In this document: positions 8,634 to 16,933 of the stretch, in pieces | How the letters are laid out: every line of letters begins with the position of its first letter | Position numbering within the stretch: the first letter of the stretch is position 1 | Assembly: GCA_001801575.1 (NCBI GenBank) | Contig: MGYC01000008.1 | Span: forward strand, 110,868-148,608 | Source: Gammaproteobacteria bacterium RIFCSPHIGHO2_12_FULL_41_20 | GTDB taxonomy: Bacteria; Pseudomonadota; Gammaproteobacteria; DSM-16500 | DNA: 37,741 nucleotides | Reading direction: 5' to 3' | The notes under the pieces: generated by a model | Databases searched by the model: none | The model's input: the letters and a program-made list of their open reading frames with translations, nothing else | Told to the model about the DNA's origin: nothing | Made by a program: the position numbers and the translations under genes

Positions 8634-8894
8634 AATAATCACCGTGGTCGAATTTAATACAATAAATAATATATCATTAAATTATTAACAATTTATTTTG
8701 TGACACTTATAGAAAGATTAATTTTTTATAAAAATTATCTAATAAAAACAATAGATTAAGAAAATAACGGTATTTTTGTCATTAAATGTGATGTTTTTTA
8801 GCTACTGAGAAGACGAAGAAAAAAGGTGCTATTTCGTGGCTATTTGTGCTTAAGTTGACGTCTATGAGCCTGCGCTGGCATGACTGCTTATCCT
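8634..8894. other. AT-rich intergenic region between parC and the papain-like gene
   Basis: About 250 bp with no ORF of note. The half next to the papain-like gene (8640-8790) is close to 80% A+T and should hold its promoter; several TTAA and TATATT-like strings occur but none forms a clean -35/-10 pair. The half next to parC holds GCTGGCATGAC (8874-8884), a fragment of the repeat type seen at 29478-29566. No convincing terminator for parC was found. Confidence 0.4.
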
Positions 8895-11129
8895 TTATTC
8901 AGCTTTTAACCCATTCACCCGACGACAGCCGCGTGGCAGCTTCAGTCCACGGTGTGCGCGCTCATCAATGAAATGTTTCCAATCATTCGGCTTTAATGTA
9001 TATGTGCGCCCATCACTGAGAACCAGTAAATTTTGCGAATCTTGTAACACGGCAATGCCTGCCACATATTCTTCACGTGTAGCTACTTTACTACTGGTAA
9101 TGTGTATCATTTTATTACCTTTGCCTTTGGCTAATAGCGGTAACGAGTTAGCAGCAAAAATCAACAGGTGTCCGAGATTAGAAACTACCGCAAGGTAATC
9201 TTTTGCTAGATCTTGTATGTATTGCGGCATCAGTGGTTTGGCGCCTTTAGGAACAGATAATACGGCTTTGCCACTGCGGTTTTTTCCGTATAAATCCTCG
9301 AGTTTCATGATAAACCCATAACCAGCATCGGATGCCATTGCTAATTGTTGTTCTGCTTCACCCATTACTATACCGACAAATTCAGCACCGGGAGGTGGAT
9401 TTAAGTGACTGGTTAATGGTTCGCCTTGGCCACGTGCAGAAGGCAGTGTATGTGCTGGTAGAGAATAAGCTCGACCAGTGGAATCGAGTAATAATACAGG
9501 TTGATTACTGCGCCCTTTTGCCATTACTTGAAATTGATCGCCTGCTTTATAACTTAAGCTTAATGGATCAATATCATGTCCTTTGGCGGCGCGTATCCAA
9601 CCTTTGTTGGATAAGATAGCGGTGATAAGTTCGGTAGGAAGTAAATCAGTTTCACGCATGGCTTGCGCTTCTTTGCGTTCGACGAAACGTGAGCGGCGTG
9701 CATCGCCAAATTTTTCTGCATCTTGCTGCAATTCTTGGTGAAGTAATTTTTTCAATTTTGCGGATGAGCCTAGGGTTTGTTCAATACCGAGACGTTCTTT
9801 GTTTAACGTATCTTGTTCAGCACGAATGTGCATTTCTTCTAAACGTGCTAAATGACGTAACTTGGTTTCCAGAATGGCTTCAGCTTGTTCTTCAGATAGT
9901 TTGAAACGTTTTATTAATACTGTTTTAGGATATTCTTCGCGACGAATGATTTTAATGATTTCATCAAGGTTTAAGTAAACAATCAATAAGCCTTCCAAGA
10001 TATGTAGACGATGATTCACTGCTTCTAAGCGATATTGTAAGCGCCGTTTTACAGTGGCGGTACGGTATTCTAACCATTCTTTCAAGATGCTAAGCAGGCT
10101 TTTTACTTGAGGACGGCCATTTAAGCCAATTAAGTTGAGATTGATGCGATAGCTGCGTTCTAATTCTGTGGTTGCAAATAGATGATCCATGAGAGGTTCA
10201 ATATCCACGCGGTTGGAACGTGGAACAATGACTAGGCGTGAGGGATTTTCATGATCAGATTCATCACGCAAATCCGATATCCACGGTAATTTTTTTGCCT
10301 GCATTTGCTCGGCAATTTGTTCTAATATTTTCGCTCCAGATACTTGATAAGGTAAAGCAGTAATAACAATTTCACCTTCTTCTATGGTGTAAACAGCGCG
10401 CATACGTATCGAGCCATTGCCAGCTTGGTAGGTGGCTAAGCGTTCATGCTTGGGTGTAATGATTTCTGCTTCAGTAGGGAAGTCAGGTCCGGGTAAGAAT
10501 GCAAATATCTCTTCCAGTGATGCATTGGGGTGGTCGAGTAAGTGAATAAGTGCCGCAACTACTTCACGTAAATTGTGTGGTGGTACATCGGTGGCCATGC
10601 CTACTGCGATACCAGTGGTGCCATTCAGTAGTACATTAGGTAAACGTGCGGATAGCAAAGCCGGTTCTTGTAAAGTGCCATCAAAGTTAGGTCCCCAGTC
10701 AACTGTGCCTTGTTCAAGCTCTGATAATAACACTTCTGCATAGGGCGATAGCCTGGCTTCCGTGTAGCGCATGGCTGCAAATGATTTGGGATCGTCGGCT
10801 GAACCAAAATTTCCTTGCCCTTCGATGAGGGGATAGCGATAAGAAAAAGGCTGTGCCATGAGCACCAGCGCTTCGTAGCAAGCCATGTCGCCATGCGGAT
10901 GAAATTTACCTAATACGTCCCCAATTGTACGCGCCGCTTTTTTGAATTTGGCGGTGGATTTTAATCCCAACTCGGACATGGCGTAAACGATGCGACGTTG
11001 TACGGGTTTTAAGCCGTCGCCAATATGTGGCAATGCCCGGTCTAAGATGACGTACATGGAATAATCAAGATAGGCTTTTTCGGTGTATTCGCCTAATGGC
11101 ATTTGTTCTGGTGTTTGTATTGTACTCAT
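8895..11129 (-). CDS. parC: DNA topoisomerase IV subunit A
   Basis: This is the 744-residue breakage-reunion subunit of topoisomerase IV, which decatenates daughter chromosomes. It aligns by eye along its length with E. coli ParC. The winged-helix and QRDR region is at about 40-125 ([28 protein letters not shown]), with the catalytic tyrosine in [12 protein letters not shown] (Tyr122) and the GyrA-type hinge in SARGQGEP. The coiled-coil arm is central and the C-terminal beta-pinwheel is short. The residue equivalent to E. coli Ser80 is Met82 (ATG codon); Glu86 (Glu84) is kept. It lies downstream of nudF-parE on the same strand, separated from parE by palindromic element B1. A GAGG sits 11 bases before the ATG, and a stronger TAAGGAGAT lies further up, beside the element edge. 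Confidence 0.96.
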   Translation of the reverse strand: MSTIQTPEQMPLGEYTEKAYLDYSMYVILDRALPHIGDGLKPVQRRIVYAMSELGLKSTAKFKKAARTIGDVLGKFHPHGDMACYEALVLMAQPFSYRYPLIEGQGNFGSADDPKSFAAMRYTEARLSPYAEVLLSELEQGTVDWGPNFDGTLQEPALLSARLPNVLLNGTTGIAVGMATDVPPHNLREVVAALIHLLDHPNASLEEIFAFLPGPDFPTEAEIITPKHERLATYQAGNGSIRMRAVYTIEEGEIVITALPYQVSGAKILEQIAEQMQAKKLPWISDLRDESDHENPSRLVIVPRSNRVDIEPLMDHLFATTELERSYRINLNLIGLNGRPQVKSLLSILKEWLEYRTATVKRRLQYRLEAVNHRLHILEGLLIVYLNLDEIIKIIRREEYPKTVLIKRFKLSEEQAEAILETKLRHLARLEEMHIRAEQDTLNKERLGIEQTLGSSAKLKKLLHQELQQDAEKFGDARRSRFVERKEAQAMRETDLLPTELITAILSNKGWIRAAKGHDIDPLSLSYKAGDQFQVMAKGRSNQPVLLLDSTGRAYSLPAHTLPSARGQGEPLTSHLNPPPGAEFVGIVMGEAEQQLAMASDAGYGFIMKLEDLYGKNRSGKAVLSVPKGAKPLMPQYIQDLAKDYLAVVSNLGHLLIFAANSLPLLAKGKGNKMIHITSSKVATREEYVAGIAVLQDSQNLLVLSDGRTYTLKPNDWKHFIDERAHRGLKLPRGCRRVNGLKAE

Positions 11130-11162
11130 AACGGTGGAACCTCAGATTGTTTATCTCCTTAA

Positions 11163-11306
11163 ATTTAGATAGTGTTTATTGAACTGTGTCAGTACCTATG
11201 TAACTCAGGAGCGTACGTCCCTGTACTCGGCGCTTCTTACCTTCCGTGGCCGCGACGTCCTTCGTTTACATAGGTACTGACACAGTTCAATAAACACTAT
11301 CTAAAT
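11163..11306. repeat. Palindromic element B1 between parE and parC
   Basis: Perfect 41-bp inverted repeats lie at 11163-11203 and 11266-11306. They enclose a 62-bp GC-rich core that is not itself palindromic. The part from TTGAACTGTG to its complement (11179-11290) is identical, in opposite orientation, to the element at 25267-25388. The right arm contains the TAG stop of parE, so the last Ile codon and stop of ParE appear to come from the element. No coding sequence is present, so it is non-autonomous (MITE-like). The hairpin would form in the nudF-parE-parC transcript. Confidence 0.85.
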
Positions 11307-13199
11307 CTCGGCTAAATTACCTTTCTTCTCCAACCAGGCTTTTCTGTCCGGCACGCGTTTTTTCGCCAATAACATATCTAAAATTTCACTGGTATTATCA
11401 TTTGGCTTGATCGTCAGCTGAATTAAACGGCGCGTATCCGGGTCCATAGTAGTTTCACGTAATTGCATGGGATTCATTTCTCCTAGTCCTTTAAAGCGTA
11501 CCACATTCACCTTGGGGGCTTTTTCTTTTTTATGTTCAGCAATAATGTGATCGAGAACACCTTGTTTTTCTGCTTCATCGAGCGCGTAATACACTTCTTT
11601 CCCGTAATCCAAACGATAGAGTGGTGGCATGGCAATATAAATATGCCCGGCTTCTGCCAGGGTGTAAAAGTGTTTTACGAATAAGGCACATAGCAAGGTA
11701 GCGATATGATTGCCATCATGATCAGCATCAGCAAGGATACAAATTTTTCCATAGCGTAACCCCGATAAATCTTTGGAGTTAGGATCCACGCCGATTGCTA
11801 CGGCGATATCATGGATTTCTTGCGAAGATAAAATTTCGCTAGAATCAATTTCCCAAGTGTTTAATATTTTTCCGCGTAGCGGCATGATGGCTTGAAACTC
11901 GCGATTACGTGCTTGTTTCGCTGAACCACCAGCGGAGTCGCCTTCCACTAAAAACAATTCACTACGTTGGTTATCTTGTTGCGTACAATCTACCAGTTTC
12001 CCGGGTAATGCAGGTCCGCCAGTGATCTTTTTACGCACCACTGCTTGTGAGGCTTTTAAGCGTTTTTGTGCATGACTAATGGCAAGACTGGCTAGCAATT
12101 CACCTTGTGTGACATGCTGGTTTAACCATAAACTGAAAGCATCTTTCACGATGCCAGATACAAAACTCGCACATTCTCGTGAGGAGAGACGTTCTTTAGT
12201 TTGTCCGGAAAATTGCGGCTCTTGTAGTTTTACAGAGATAATATGTGCGCAACAATCCCAGCTATCATCGGGTGTTAATTTAATGCCACGTGGTAATAAA
12301 TTACGAAACTCGCAAAACTCACGTAAAGCTTCTGATATGCCATGTCGAAAACCTGAAACATGTGTTCCACCTAACGGTGTGGGCACAAGATTAACATAAC
12401 TTTCTGATGGGATTTCTCCGCCTTCGGGTAACCAAGTAGCGGCCCAATCGACTGTTTCTTTTTCACTACTAAATGATCCCGTAAATGGATCTTCAGGGAT
12501 ATGTTCAACATTGGCTATTGCTTCTAGTAAATAATTCTCTAGGCCTGCTTCGTAATACCATTCTTCTTTTTCGCCAGTGTGTTCATCCAAGAAGGAAACA
12601 TGCAAACCTGGACATAGCACAGCTTTAGCGCGTAGGGCAAAGCATAACTTGGTAATCGCGAAACGTGCAGAGTCAAAGTATTTTGCATCAGGCCAAAAAC
12701 GAATGCTGGTACCAGTTTCATTTTTATTGGTTTTACCGACAACCGTGAGTTTAGTTACTCTTTCTCCATCAGCAAATTGAATGTGATAAATATTGCCATC
12801 TCGTTTCACGGTGACATCGAGTTTTTTCGATAAGGCATTAACAACAGAGATGCCTACGCCGTGTAGTCCACCTGAGAAGCGGTACTGCTTTTGTGAAAAC
12901 TTTGCGCCACTGTGTAATCGCGTCAAAATGAGTTCTACGCCACTCATTTTTTCTTCGGGGTGTATATCAACGGGCATGCCACGACCATTGTCAGTGACTT
13001 CAAGTGAACCGTCTTTATAAGCGGTGACATGGATGCGGCTAGCATGGCCTTCTAGCGCTTCGTCGACGCTATTATCAATGGCTTCATGGGCAAGATGATT
13101 GGGGTTAGTGGTATCCGTATACATACCCGGGCGTCGGCGTACTGGTTCGAGACCGCTGAGAACTTCAATAGCTTCTGCAGTGTAGGAGGGTTTTCTCAT
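11301..13199 (-). CDS. parE: DNA topoisomerase IV subunit B
   Basis: This is the ATPase subunit of topoisomerase IV, partner of ParC. The GHKL ATPase motifs are present: IDNSVDEAL, DNGRGMPVDIHPEE, FSGGLHGVGISVVNALSKK and QTKERLSS. The TOPRIM motifs follow: FLVEGDSAGGSAKQARNREF and DADHDG. From the ATG at 13199 it is 632 residues, matching E. coli ParE (630). That start overlaps the nudF stop as ATGA, implying translational coupling; upstream in-frame ATGs at 13211 and 13247 would lie inside nudF. The C-terminus (KKGNLAEI) lacks the last residues seen in E. coli (AEIEV), and its stop codon falls within repeat B1. Confidence 0.96.
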   Translation of the reverse strand: MRKPSYTAEAIEVLSGLEPVRRRPGMYTDTTNPNHLAHEAIDNSVDEALEGHASRIHVTAYKDGSLEVTDNGRGMPVDIHPEEKMSGVELILTRLHSGAKFSQKQYRFSGGLHGVGISVVNALSKKLDVTVKRDGNIYHIQFADGERVTKLTVVGKTNKNETGTSIRFWPDAKYFDSARFAITKLCFALRAKAVLCPGLHVSFLDEHTGEKEEWYYEAGLENYLLEAIANVEHIPEDPFTGSFSSEKETVDWAATWLPEGGEIPSESYVNLVPTPLGGTHVSGFRHGISEALREFCEFRNLLPRGIKLTPDDSWDCCAHIISVKLQEPQFSGQTKERLSSRECASFVSGIVKDAFSLWLNQHVTQGELLASLAISHAQKRLKASQAVVRKKITGGPALPGKLVDCTQQDNQRSELFLVEGDSAGGSAKQARNREFQAIMPLRGKILNTWEIDSSEILSSQEIHDIAVAIGVDPNSKDLSGLRYGKICILADADHDGNHIATLLCALFVKHFYTLAEAGHIYIAMPPLYRLDYGKEVYYALDEAEKQGVLDHIIAEHKKEKAPKVNVVRFKGLGEMNPMQLRETTMDPDTRRLIQLTIKPNDNTSEILDMLLAKKRVPDRKAWLEKKGNLAEI

Positions 13200-13807
13200 G
13201 AGTTTTTCCATTTTTTTCTTAATTCTGGTCGGTGTATTTGTAACCATAATAAGCTAACAGAAGCGGGGCCAGTTTTAATTTCTCCTCGTTGCCACATAGC
13301 GAAAGCGTCTTCAGCTGATAAGGCGAATGCACGAATGTCTTCATGTTCTTCCGCTAAGCCATGAATGCCAGTAGCTTTACTAGCGTCAACGCGTCCGCAA
13401 AAAAGATAAATATGTTCATTACTGCCACCTGGGCTGACAAAATAATCAGAAATGGGATGTAAGTCTAAAATCGTACAGCCTGCTTCTTCTACGGTTTCTC
13501 GTTCAGCCGCTTGCTCGGGTTTTTCCTTTTCTTCATATACACCGGCAACAATTTCGATGAGCCAGGGATTGGCTTTATGTGGCACGGGGCCGGGTCGAAA
13601 TTGTTCAATGAGTACAACTTGATCAAGAATGGGGTCGTAGGGTAGTACGCCTACGGCACTTTTTCTCTCTAAAAGCTCTCGTGCTATGACTTCACTCCAC
13701 CCGCCATTAAATAGTGCATGACGGATATGGTAACGCGACAGCGAAAAAACACCTTGATATAGGGGTTCGCGTTTTGTAACTTCATATTGTTTTTTAAAGG
13801 AATTCAT
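13196..13807 (-). CDS. nudF: ADP-ribose pyrophosphatase (Nudix hydrolase)
   Basis: This 203-residue Nudix enzyme probably cleaves ADP-ribose to AMP and ribose 5-phosphate. The Nudix box GX5EX7REUXEEXGU is complete at about residues 110-132 (GVYEEKE... RETVEEAGC). Upstream are the NudF-type segments LPYDPILDQVVLIEQFRPG and NPWLIEIVAG; downstream is YFVSPGGSNEHIYLFCGRVD, where the PGGSNE motif is typical of ADP-ribose pyrophosphatases. Its stop overlaps the parE start (ATGA). A nudF-parE-parC order also occurs in other gammaproteobacteria, including the E. coli region. The promoter should lie in 13808-13879, where no clear site was seen, beside palindromic element A. Confidence 0.9.
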   Translation of the reverse strand: MNSFKKQYEVTKREPLYQGVFSLSRYHIRHALFNGGWSEVIARELLERKSAVGVLPYDPILDQVVLIEQFRPGPVPHKANPWLIEIVAGVYEEKEKPEQAAERETVEEAGCTILDLHPISDYFVSPGGSNEHIYLFCGRVDASKATGIHGLAEEHEDIRAFALSAEDAFAMWQRGEIKTGPASVSLLWLQIHRPELRKKWKNS

Positions 13808-13879
13808 GAGTCTCTATATACCAACACGCATACAAACTAACTATTTTACGCCGCCTCTGTAGAAGTTACTAATATATTT

Positions 13880-14065
13880 ATAGGTTATCAGGAGTTCTCG
13901 CTAACACTGTCATCCTGAGCGTTAGGCTGTCATCCTGAGCGTTAGCGAAGGATCAGCATCCTTGTTGACTGTATTGTGACAAAGGATGCTGATCCTTCGC
14001 TAACGCTCAGGATGACAGCCTAACGCTCAGGATGACAGTGTTAGCGAGAACTCCTGATAGGTTAT
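13880..14065. repeat. Palindromic element A (CAGGAGTTC ends) with 9-bp target duplication
   Basis: The element spans 13889-14056 (168 bp). It has 78-bp arms (13886-13963 and 13982-14059, counting two or three matching flank bases) that are perfectly complementary and separated by 18 bases. Each arm carries two copies of the unit GTCATCCTGAGCGTTAG. The element is flanked by exact 9-bp direct repeats ATAGGTTAT (13880-13888 and 14057-14065). The right duplication contains the TAA stop of ubiK, so insertion occurred at the end of that gene without altering the product. No ORF is present. The transcript would form a very long hairpin between ubiK and nudF. Confidence 0.88.
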
Positions 14066-14304
14066 TCATGTGGCTCACGTTTCTTTAGGAACGTCTCGAT
14101 TTCCTCCAGTTTTTTCCGCGTACGTTGTAATACTTTAGTTTGCACGTCAAATTCTTCACGAGGTACTAAATCTAATTTAGAGAATCCACGGGTAAGAATG
14201 CTACGGACATTTTTTTTTATATCTTTTTTTACTTCTTGCAGATGATGAGGTAGCGCTGCGCATAAATGCGATACTATGTTTTTTACAAAATGGCGTTTTG
14301 ACAT
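14062..14304 (-). CDS. ubiK: Ubiquinone biosynthesis accessory factor UbiK (YqiC/BMFP family)
   Basis: From ATG 14304 this is an 80-residue protein, the usual size for the family. The family signature LDLVPREEFDVQTKVLQRTR is followed by a C-terminal coiled coil (KKLEEIETFLKKRE). UbiK assists the aerobic ubiquinone-synthesis complex with UbiJ and can form trimers that act on membranes. The ATG at 14304 is preferred to the one at 14322 because AGAGG lies five bases before it and the latter overlaps the upstream gene. The stop codon is in the target duplication of element A. Confidence 0.88.
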   Translation of the reverse strand: MSKRHFVKNIVSHLCAALPHHLQEVKKDIKKNVRSILTRGFSKLDLVPREEFDVQTKVLQRTRKKLEEIETFLKKREPHE

Positions 14305-14318
14305 AGGCACCTCTTTTT

Positions 14319-15095
14319 TCACAATATTTTTTTGATGAATTCGGGTAAAGCAAGTGCTGCTTTATGTACATCGAAATTATAATAACACGTAATAAAATTT
14401 CGATTGAATACATCTTTTTCACGTATACGTTTAAAGTAGCCTGCTTTACTTGCAATTATAACAAATCTCCAGCCAGTTGGATGGCTAGGTTGTGGAAAAT
14501 GTAGTAACTGCCATTCTTTACATTCTGCTTGTTGCATGTGGTCTTGAATAGCGGGCCAATTCTCTTGATACGGCCATGTTATTGATAATGGTAGAACTAA
14601 TAACCCCGTAGTGTGTAATAGACGTTGGTAACAAAGAGCAAAGTTAGCAGGTTGGGTCAAGATAATAATATCAAATAACTCATTCACGTTATTATGTGGC
14701 CAAGTGGCGATATCGCCAGGTTGATAAATCATGCGTTGATCTTGTACATGGAACTCGGGAAAATAACGAGCGCATAATTCTGGAAAGCCTGTAGAAGGGG
14801 TGGTGAGGGTGAGGGTTTGCACGGTTGGATGCTTAAGAACTTCAGTTGCGATACCCGTATCATGGCCAATAATAGCAACTTTTTTAGGTTGTGGATGGGT
14901 GAATAAGGCCGGATGCGCCATCATTTCATGGTAGAAAAACCCATCTTGTTCCGATACGATGACTTGTTGGTCGTGGGTGAGGAGATGACCAAATAATGGC
15001 GATTTATATACGATAAAAACACCTTCAGCAGTTTCTTTTTCATGCAATTTTTCTGCTGGAGGCAAAATAGGATGTGATAATAGCGTTTCAGACAT
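14319..15095 (-). CDS. Spermidine synthase-like protein lacking catalytic motifs
   Basis: These 258 residues follow the polyamine aminopropyltransferase layout. An N-terminal beta domain ends in VSEQDGFFYHEMMAHPALF, equivalent to the family's DEFIYHEM block. A Rossmann methyltransferase-like core (KKVAIIGHDTGIATEVLKH) and a late GWRFVIIASK strand follow. Key residues differ: the glycine loop reads GHDTG instead of GGGDG; the acidic VEID strand that binds the aminopropyl donor reads LTTPST; and the catalytic Asp in the ISD-STDP loop is replaced by IIILTQPAN. It may therefore be inactive, or have a changed substrate. It may be co-transcribed with ubiK (the ubiK start lies 14 bp beyond its stop). 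AAGGA lies 11 bases before its ATG. Confidence 0.72.
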   Translation of the reverse strand: MSETLLSHPILPPAEKLHEKETAEGVFIVYKSPLFGHLLTHDQQVIVSEQDGFFYHEMMAHPALFTHPQPKKVAIIGHDTGIATEVLKHPTVQTLTLTTPSTGFPELCARYFPEFHVQDQRMIYQPGDIATWPHNNVNELFDIIILTQPANFALCYQRLLHTTGLLVLPLSITWPYQENWPAIQDHMQQAECKEWQLLHFPQPSHPTGWRFVIIASKAGYFKRIREKDVFNRNFITCYYNFDVHKAALALPEFIKKIL

Positions 15096-15122
15096 GCAGT
15101 ATGGGTCCTTTTATTAATACCT

Positions 15123-15158
15123 GAGGAGGTGACGCAGGCGTTGGGCCCCCGCAGGGCA
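15123..15158. repeat. Short GC-rich repeat shared with the core of element A1
   Basis: GAGGAGGTG, GCAGGCG and CCCGCAGGGC occur in this order here and in 3313-3388. In the larger copy a hairpin is inserted between the first two. GCCC-CCGCA-GGGC can fold. It lies between the divergent speE-like and hemC genes, and no gene is present. Confidence 0.5.
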
Positions 15159-15202
15159 TAAATAAACATTATATACAAACTAACTGGGTATAGATCATCA
15201 TT

Positions 15203-16126
15203 ATGCTGAAATCTCTTACTATAGCAACACGTGAAAGCCCATTGGCATTATGGCAGGCAGAATGGGTGCGAAAACAACTCGTTGTACTTTATCCAGAGCT
15301 TGTAGTCCATGTATTAGGCATAGCGACGCGGGCAGATAAAATGCTTGCTACCTCGTTACGTGAAATTGGGGGCAAAGGGTTGTTTGTAAAAGAGCTGGAA
15401 GAAGCTTTATTAGTGGGTCGCGCTGATGTGGCTGTGCATTCAATGAAGGACATGCCTATGGTTTTTCATCCTGAGCTGGTAGTACCGGTGATCGGTGAGC
15501 GCCAAGAAGTGCGCGATGCATTGGTATCTAATCGCTATGCTTCGTGGCAAACGCTTCCACTGCATGCCGTCGTCGGTACCTCAAGTTTGCGTCGGCAGAG
15601 TCAGTTGCGGCATTTACGTGCTGATTTGGTCATGCATGATTTGCGCGGCAATGTGGGTACGCGTCTTGCTAAGCTAGATAAGGAAGAATTTGATGCCATT
15701 GTTGTCGCAGGGGTAGGGTTGACTAGGTTGAATTTAGAGCAGCGTATACAAGGGTATTTTACTACAGAGCAAATGTTACCTGCGGCTGGTCAAGGGGCAA
15801 TTGGTATTGAGTGCCATCAAGATCGGCACGACATTATGCAATTGATAGCGCCCTTGAATCACGTGGTGACGGCAACATGTGTCGCTGCAGAGAGAGCGCT
15901 ATGTCGACACCTTGATGGCAATTGTCGTGTACCGCTTGCCGCTTATGCGGTTGTGCAGCAGGGTATAATAATACTGCGAGGCATGGTAGCGAATTTGGAT
16001 GGAAGCAAAATGCTGCAGGTACAGCGACAAGCAGCACTCAATCAGGCGGAGCAATTAGGCCTTGAAGTTGCTGATGAGCTGTTACGACAAGGCGCACGGG
16101 AGATACTGCGAGAGTTTCTAGGATAA
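15203..16126 (+). CDS. hemC: Porphobilinogen deaminase (hydroxymethylbilane synthase)
   Basis: Joins four porphobilinogens into hydroxymethylbilane in the heme pathway. At 307 residues it is of normal length. Visible motifs are ATRESPLALWQAE at the N-terminus, the catalytic Asp83 in VAVHSMKDMP, the substrate-binding GTSSLRRQSQL and DLRGNVGTRL, GQGAIGIEC, and the dipyrromethane cofactor cysteine Cys241 in HLDGNCRVPLAAY. It is the first gene of hemC-hemD-hemX-hemY. No strong ribosome site is seen before the ATG. It is divergent from the speE-like gene, with a 107-bp gap that contains a short repeat. Confidence 0.96.
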   Translation: MLKSLTIATRESPLALWQAEWVRKQLVVLYPELVVHVLGIATRADKMLATSLREIGGKGLFVKELEEALLVGRADVAVHSMKDMPMVFHPELVVPVIGERQEVRDALVSNRYASWQTLPLHAVVGTSSLRRQSQLRHLRADLVMHDLRGNVGTRLAKLDKEEFDAIVVAGVGLTRLNLEQRIQGYFTTEQMLPAAGQGAIGIECHQDRHDIMQLIAPLNHVVTATCVAAERALCRHLDGNCRVPLAAYAVVQQGIIILRGMVANLDGSKMLQVQRQAALNQAEQLGLEVADELLRQGAREILREFLG

Positions 16127-16129
16127 TGT

Positions 16130-16933
16130 ATGGCTAATTGCGCTGCTCAATATGACTTAAATCCACTGCGTATTTTGGTTACTCGGCCATTACCCGCAGG
16201 ATTAAAACTGTGCGAGCAGATTCAAGCTTGTCATGGGCAAGCTATATATTTGCCTACTATTTATATTCAATCTCTTGTACAGGACCAAGCTTTTCAGCAA
16301 GCCATTGTTTCTCTAGATCAACAAGACTGGCTTATTTTTATCAGTCCACAGGCGGTATTAACTAGTGTACCCACTATTCACACTTATTGGCCACAGTTGC
16401 CTGCTAAACTGCAGATAGCGGCTATTGGGAAAGGTACAGCAGAAGCGTTGCATGATCAAAAGCTGACTGTTACCGTTTATCCGGAAATAGAATGGAGCAG
16501 CGAGGGTTTGTTGGCTATGTCAGAGTTTCAAAATGTTGCTAGAAAACACATAGCCATAGTACGTGGTGAAGGTGGGAGAAAAATATTGATGGAAGTGCTA
16601 ATAAAACGTGGGGCGCATATTCTTTCCCTTATTGCTTATCGGCGCACTCTTCCTGAAATTAATGTAAACTATTATCAATCCTTGCTACAACAACAGCAAA
16701 TTGATGTGATTGTTTGCACATCAAAAGAAGGGGTAAATAATTTACTTACATTACTCGGTGAGACTATCCGTCCTGATTTATTGTCATTGCCGCTAGTGGT
16801 GGTGAGTGAACGTATGCGTGCTTTTGCTGAATTAGCAGGGTTTCAGGCAATATGGGTTGCGAAGAATGCTAGTCATGCAGCAGTAGTAGATGTATTAGCA
16901 ATGATAAGGAAACAGCTATGCCCGATACGTTAG
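16130..16933 (+). CDS. hemD: Uroporphyrinogen-III synthase
   Basis: Cyclises hydroxymethylbilane to uroporphyrinogen III with inversion of ring D. The protein is 267 residues. The sequence is divergent, as usual for HemD, but has RILVTRPLPAG at the start, LIFISPQAVLTSVP, IAAIGKGTAEAL, IVRGEGGRKILMEVL (residues about 143-157) and IVCTSKEGVNNLL, all typical positions for the two-lobed fold. It starts three bases after the hemC stop and overlaps hemX by 16 bp, confirming an operon. Confidence 0.92.
   Translation: MANCAAQYDLNPLRILVTRPLPAGLKLCEQIQACHGQAIYLPTIYIQSLVQDQAFQQAIVSLDQQDWLIFISPQAVLTSVPTIHTYWPQLPAKLQIAAIGKGTAEALHDQKLTVTVYPEIEWSSEGLLAMSEFQNVARKHIAIVRGEGGRKILMEVLIKRGAHILSLIAYRRTLPEINVNYYQSLLQQQQIDVIVCTSKEGVNNLLTLLGETIRPDLLSLPLVVVSERMRAFAELAGFQAIWVAKNASHAAVVDVLAMIRKQLCPIR

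Noticed and set aside
13821-15187. The 13-mer ATACAAACTAACT occurs both upstream of nudF and upstream of hemC.
   Set aside because: In a window of this size several chance 13-base matches are expected, and there is no extended similarity or symmetry around it.
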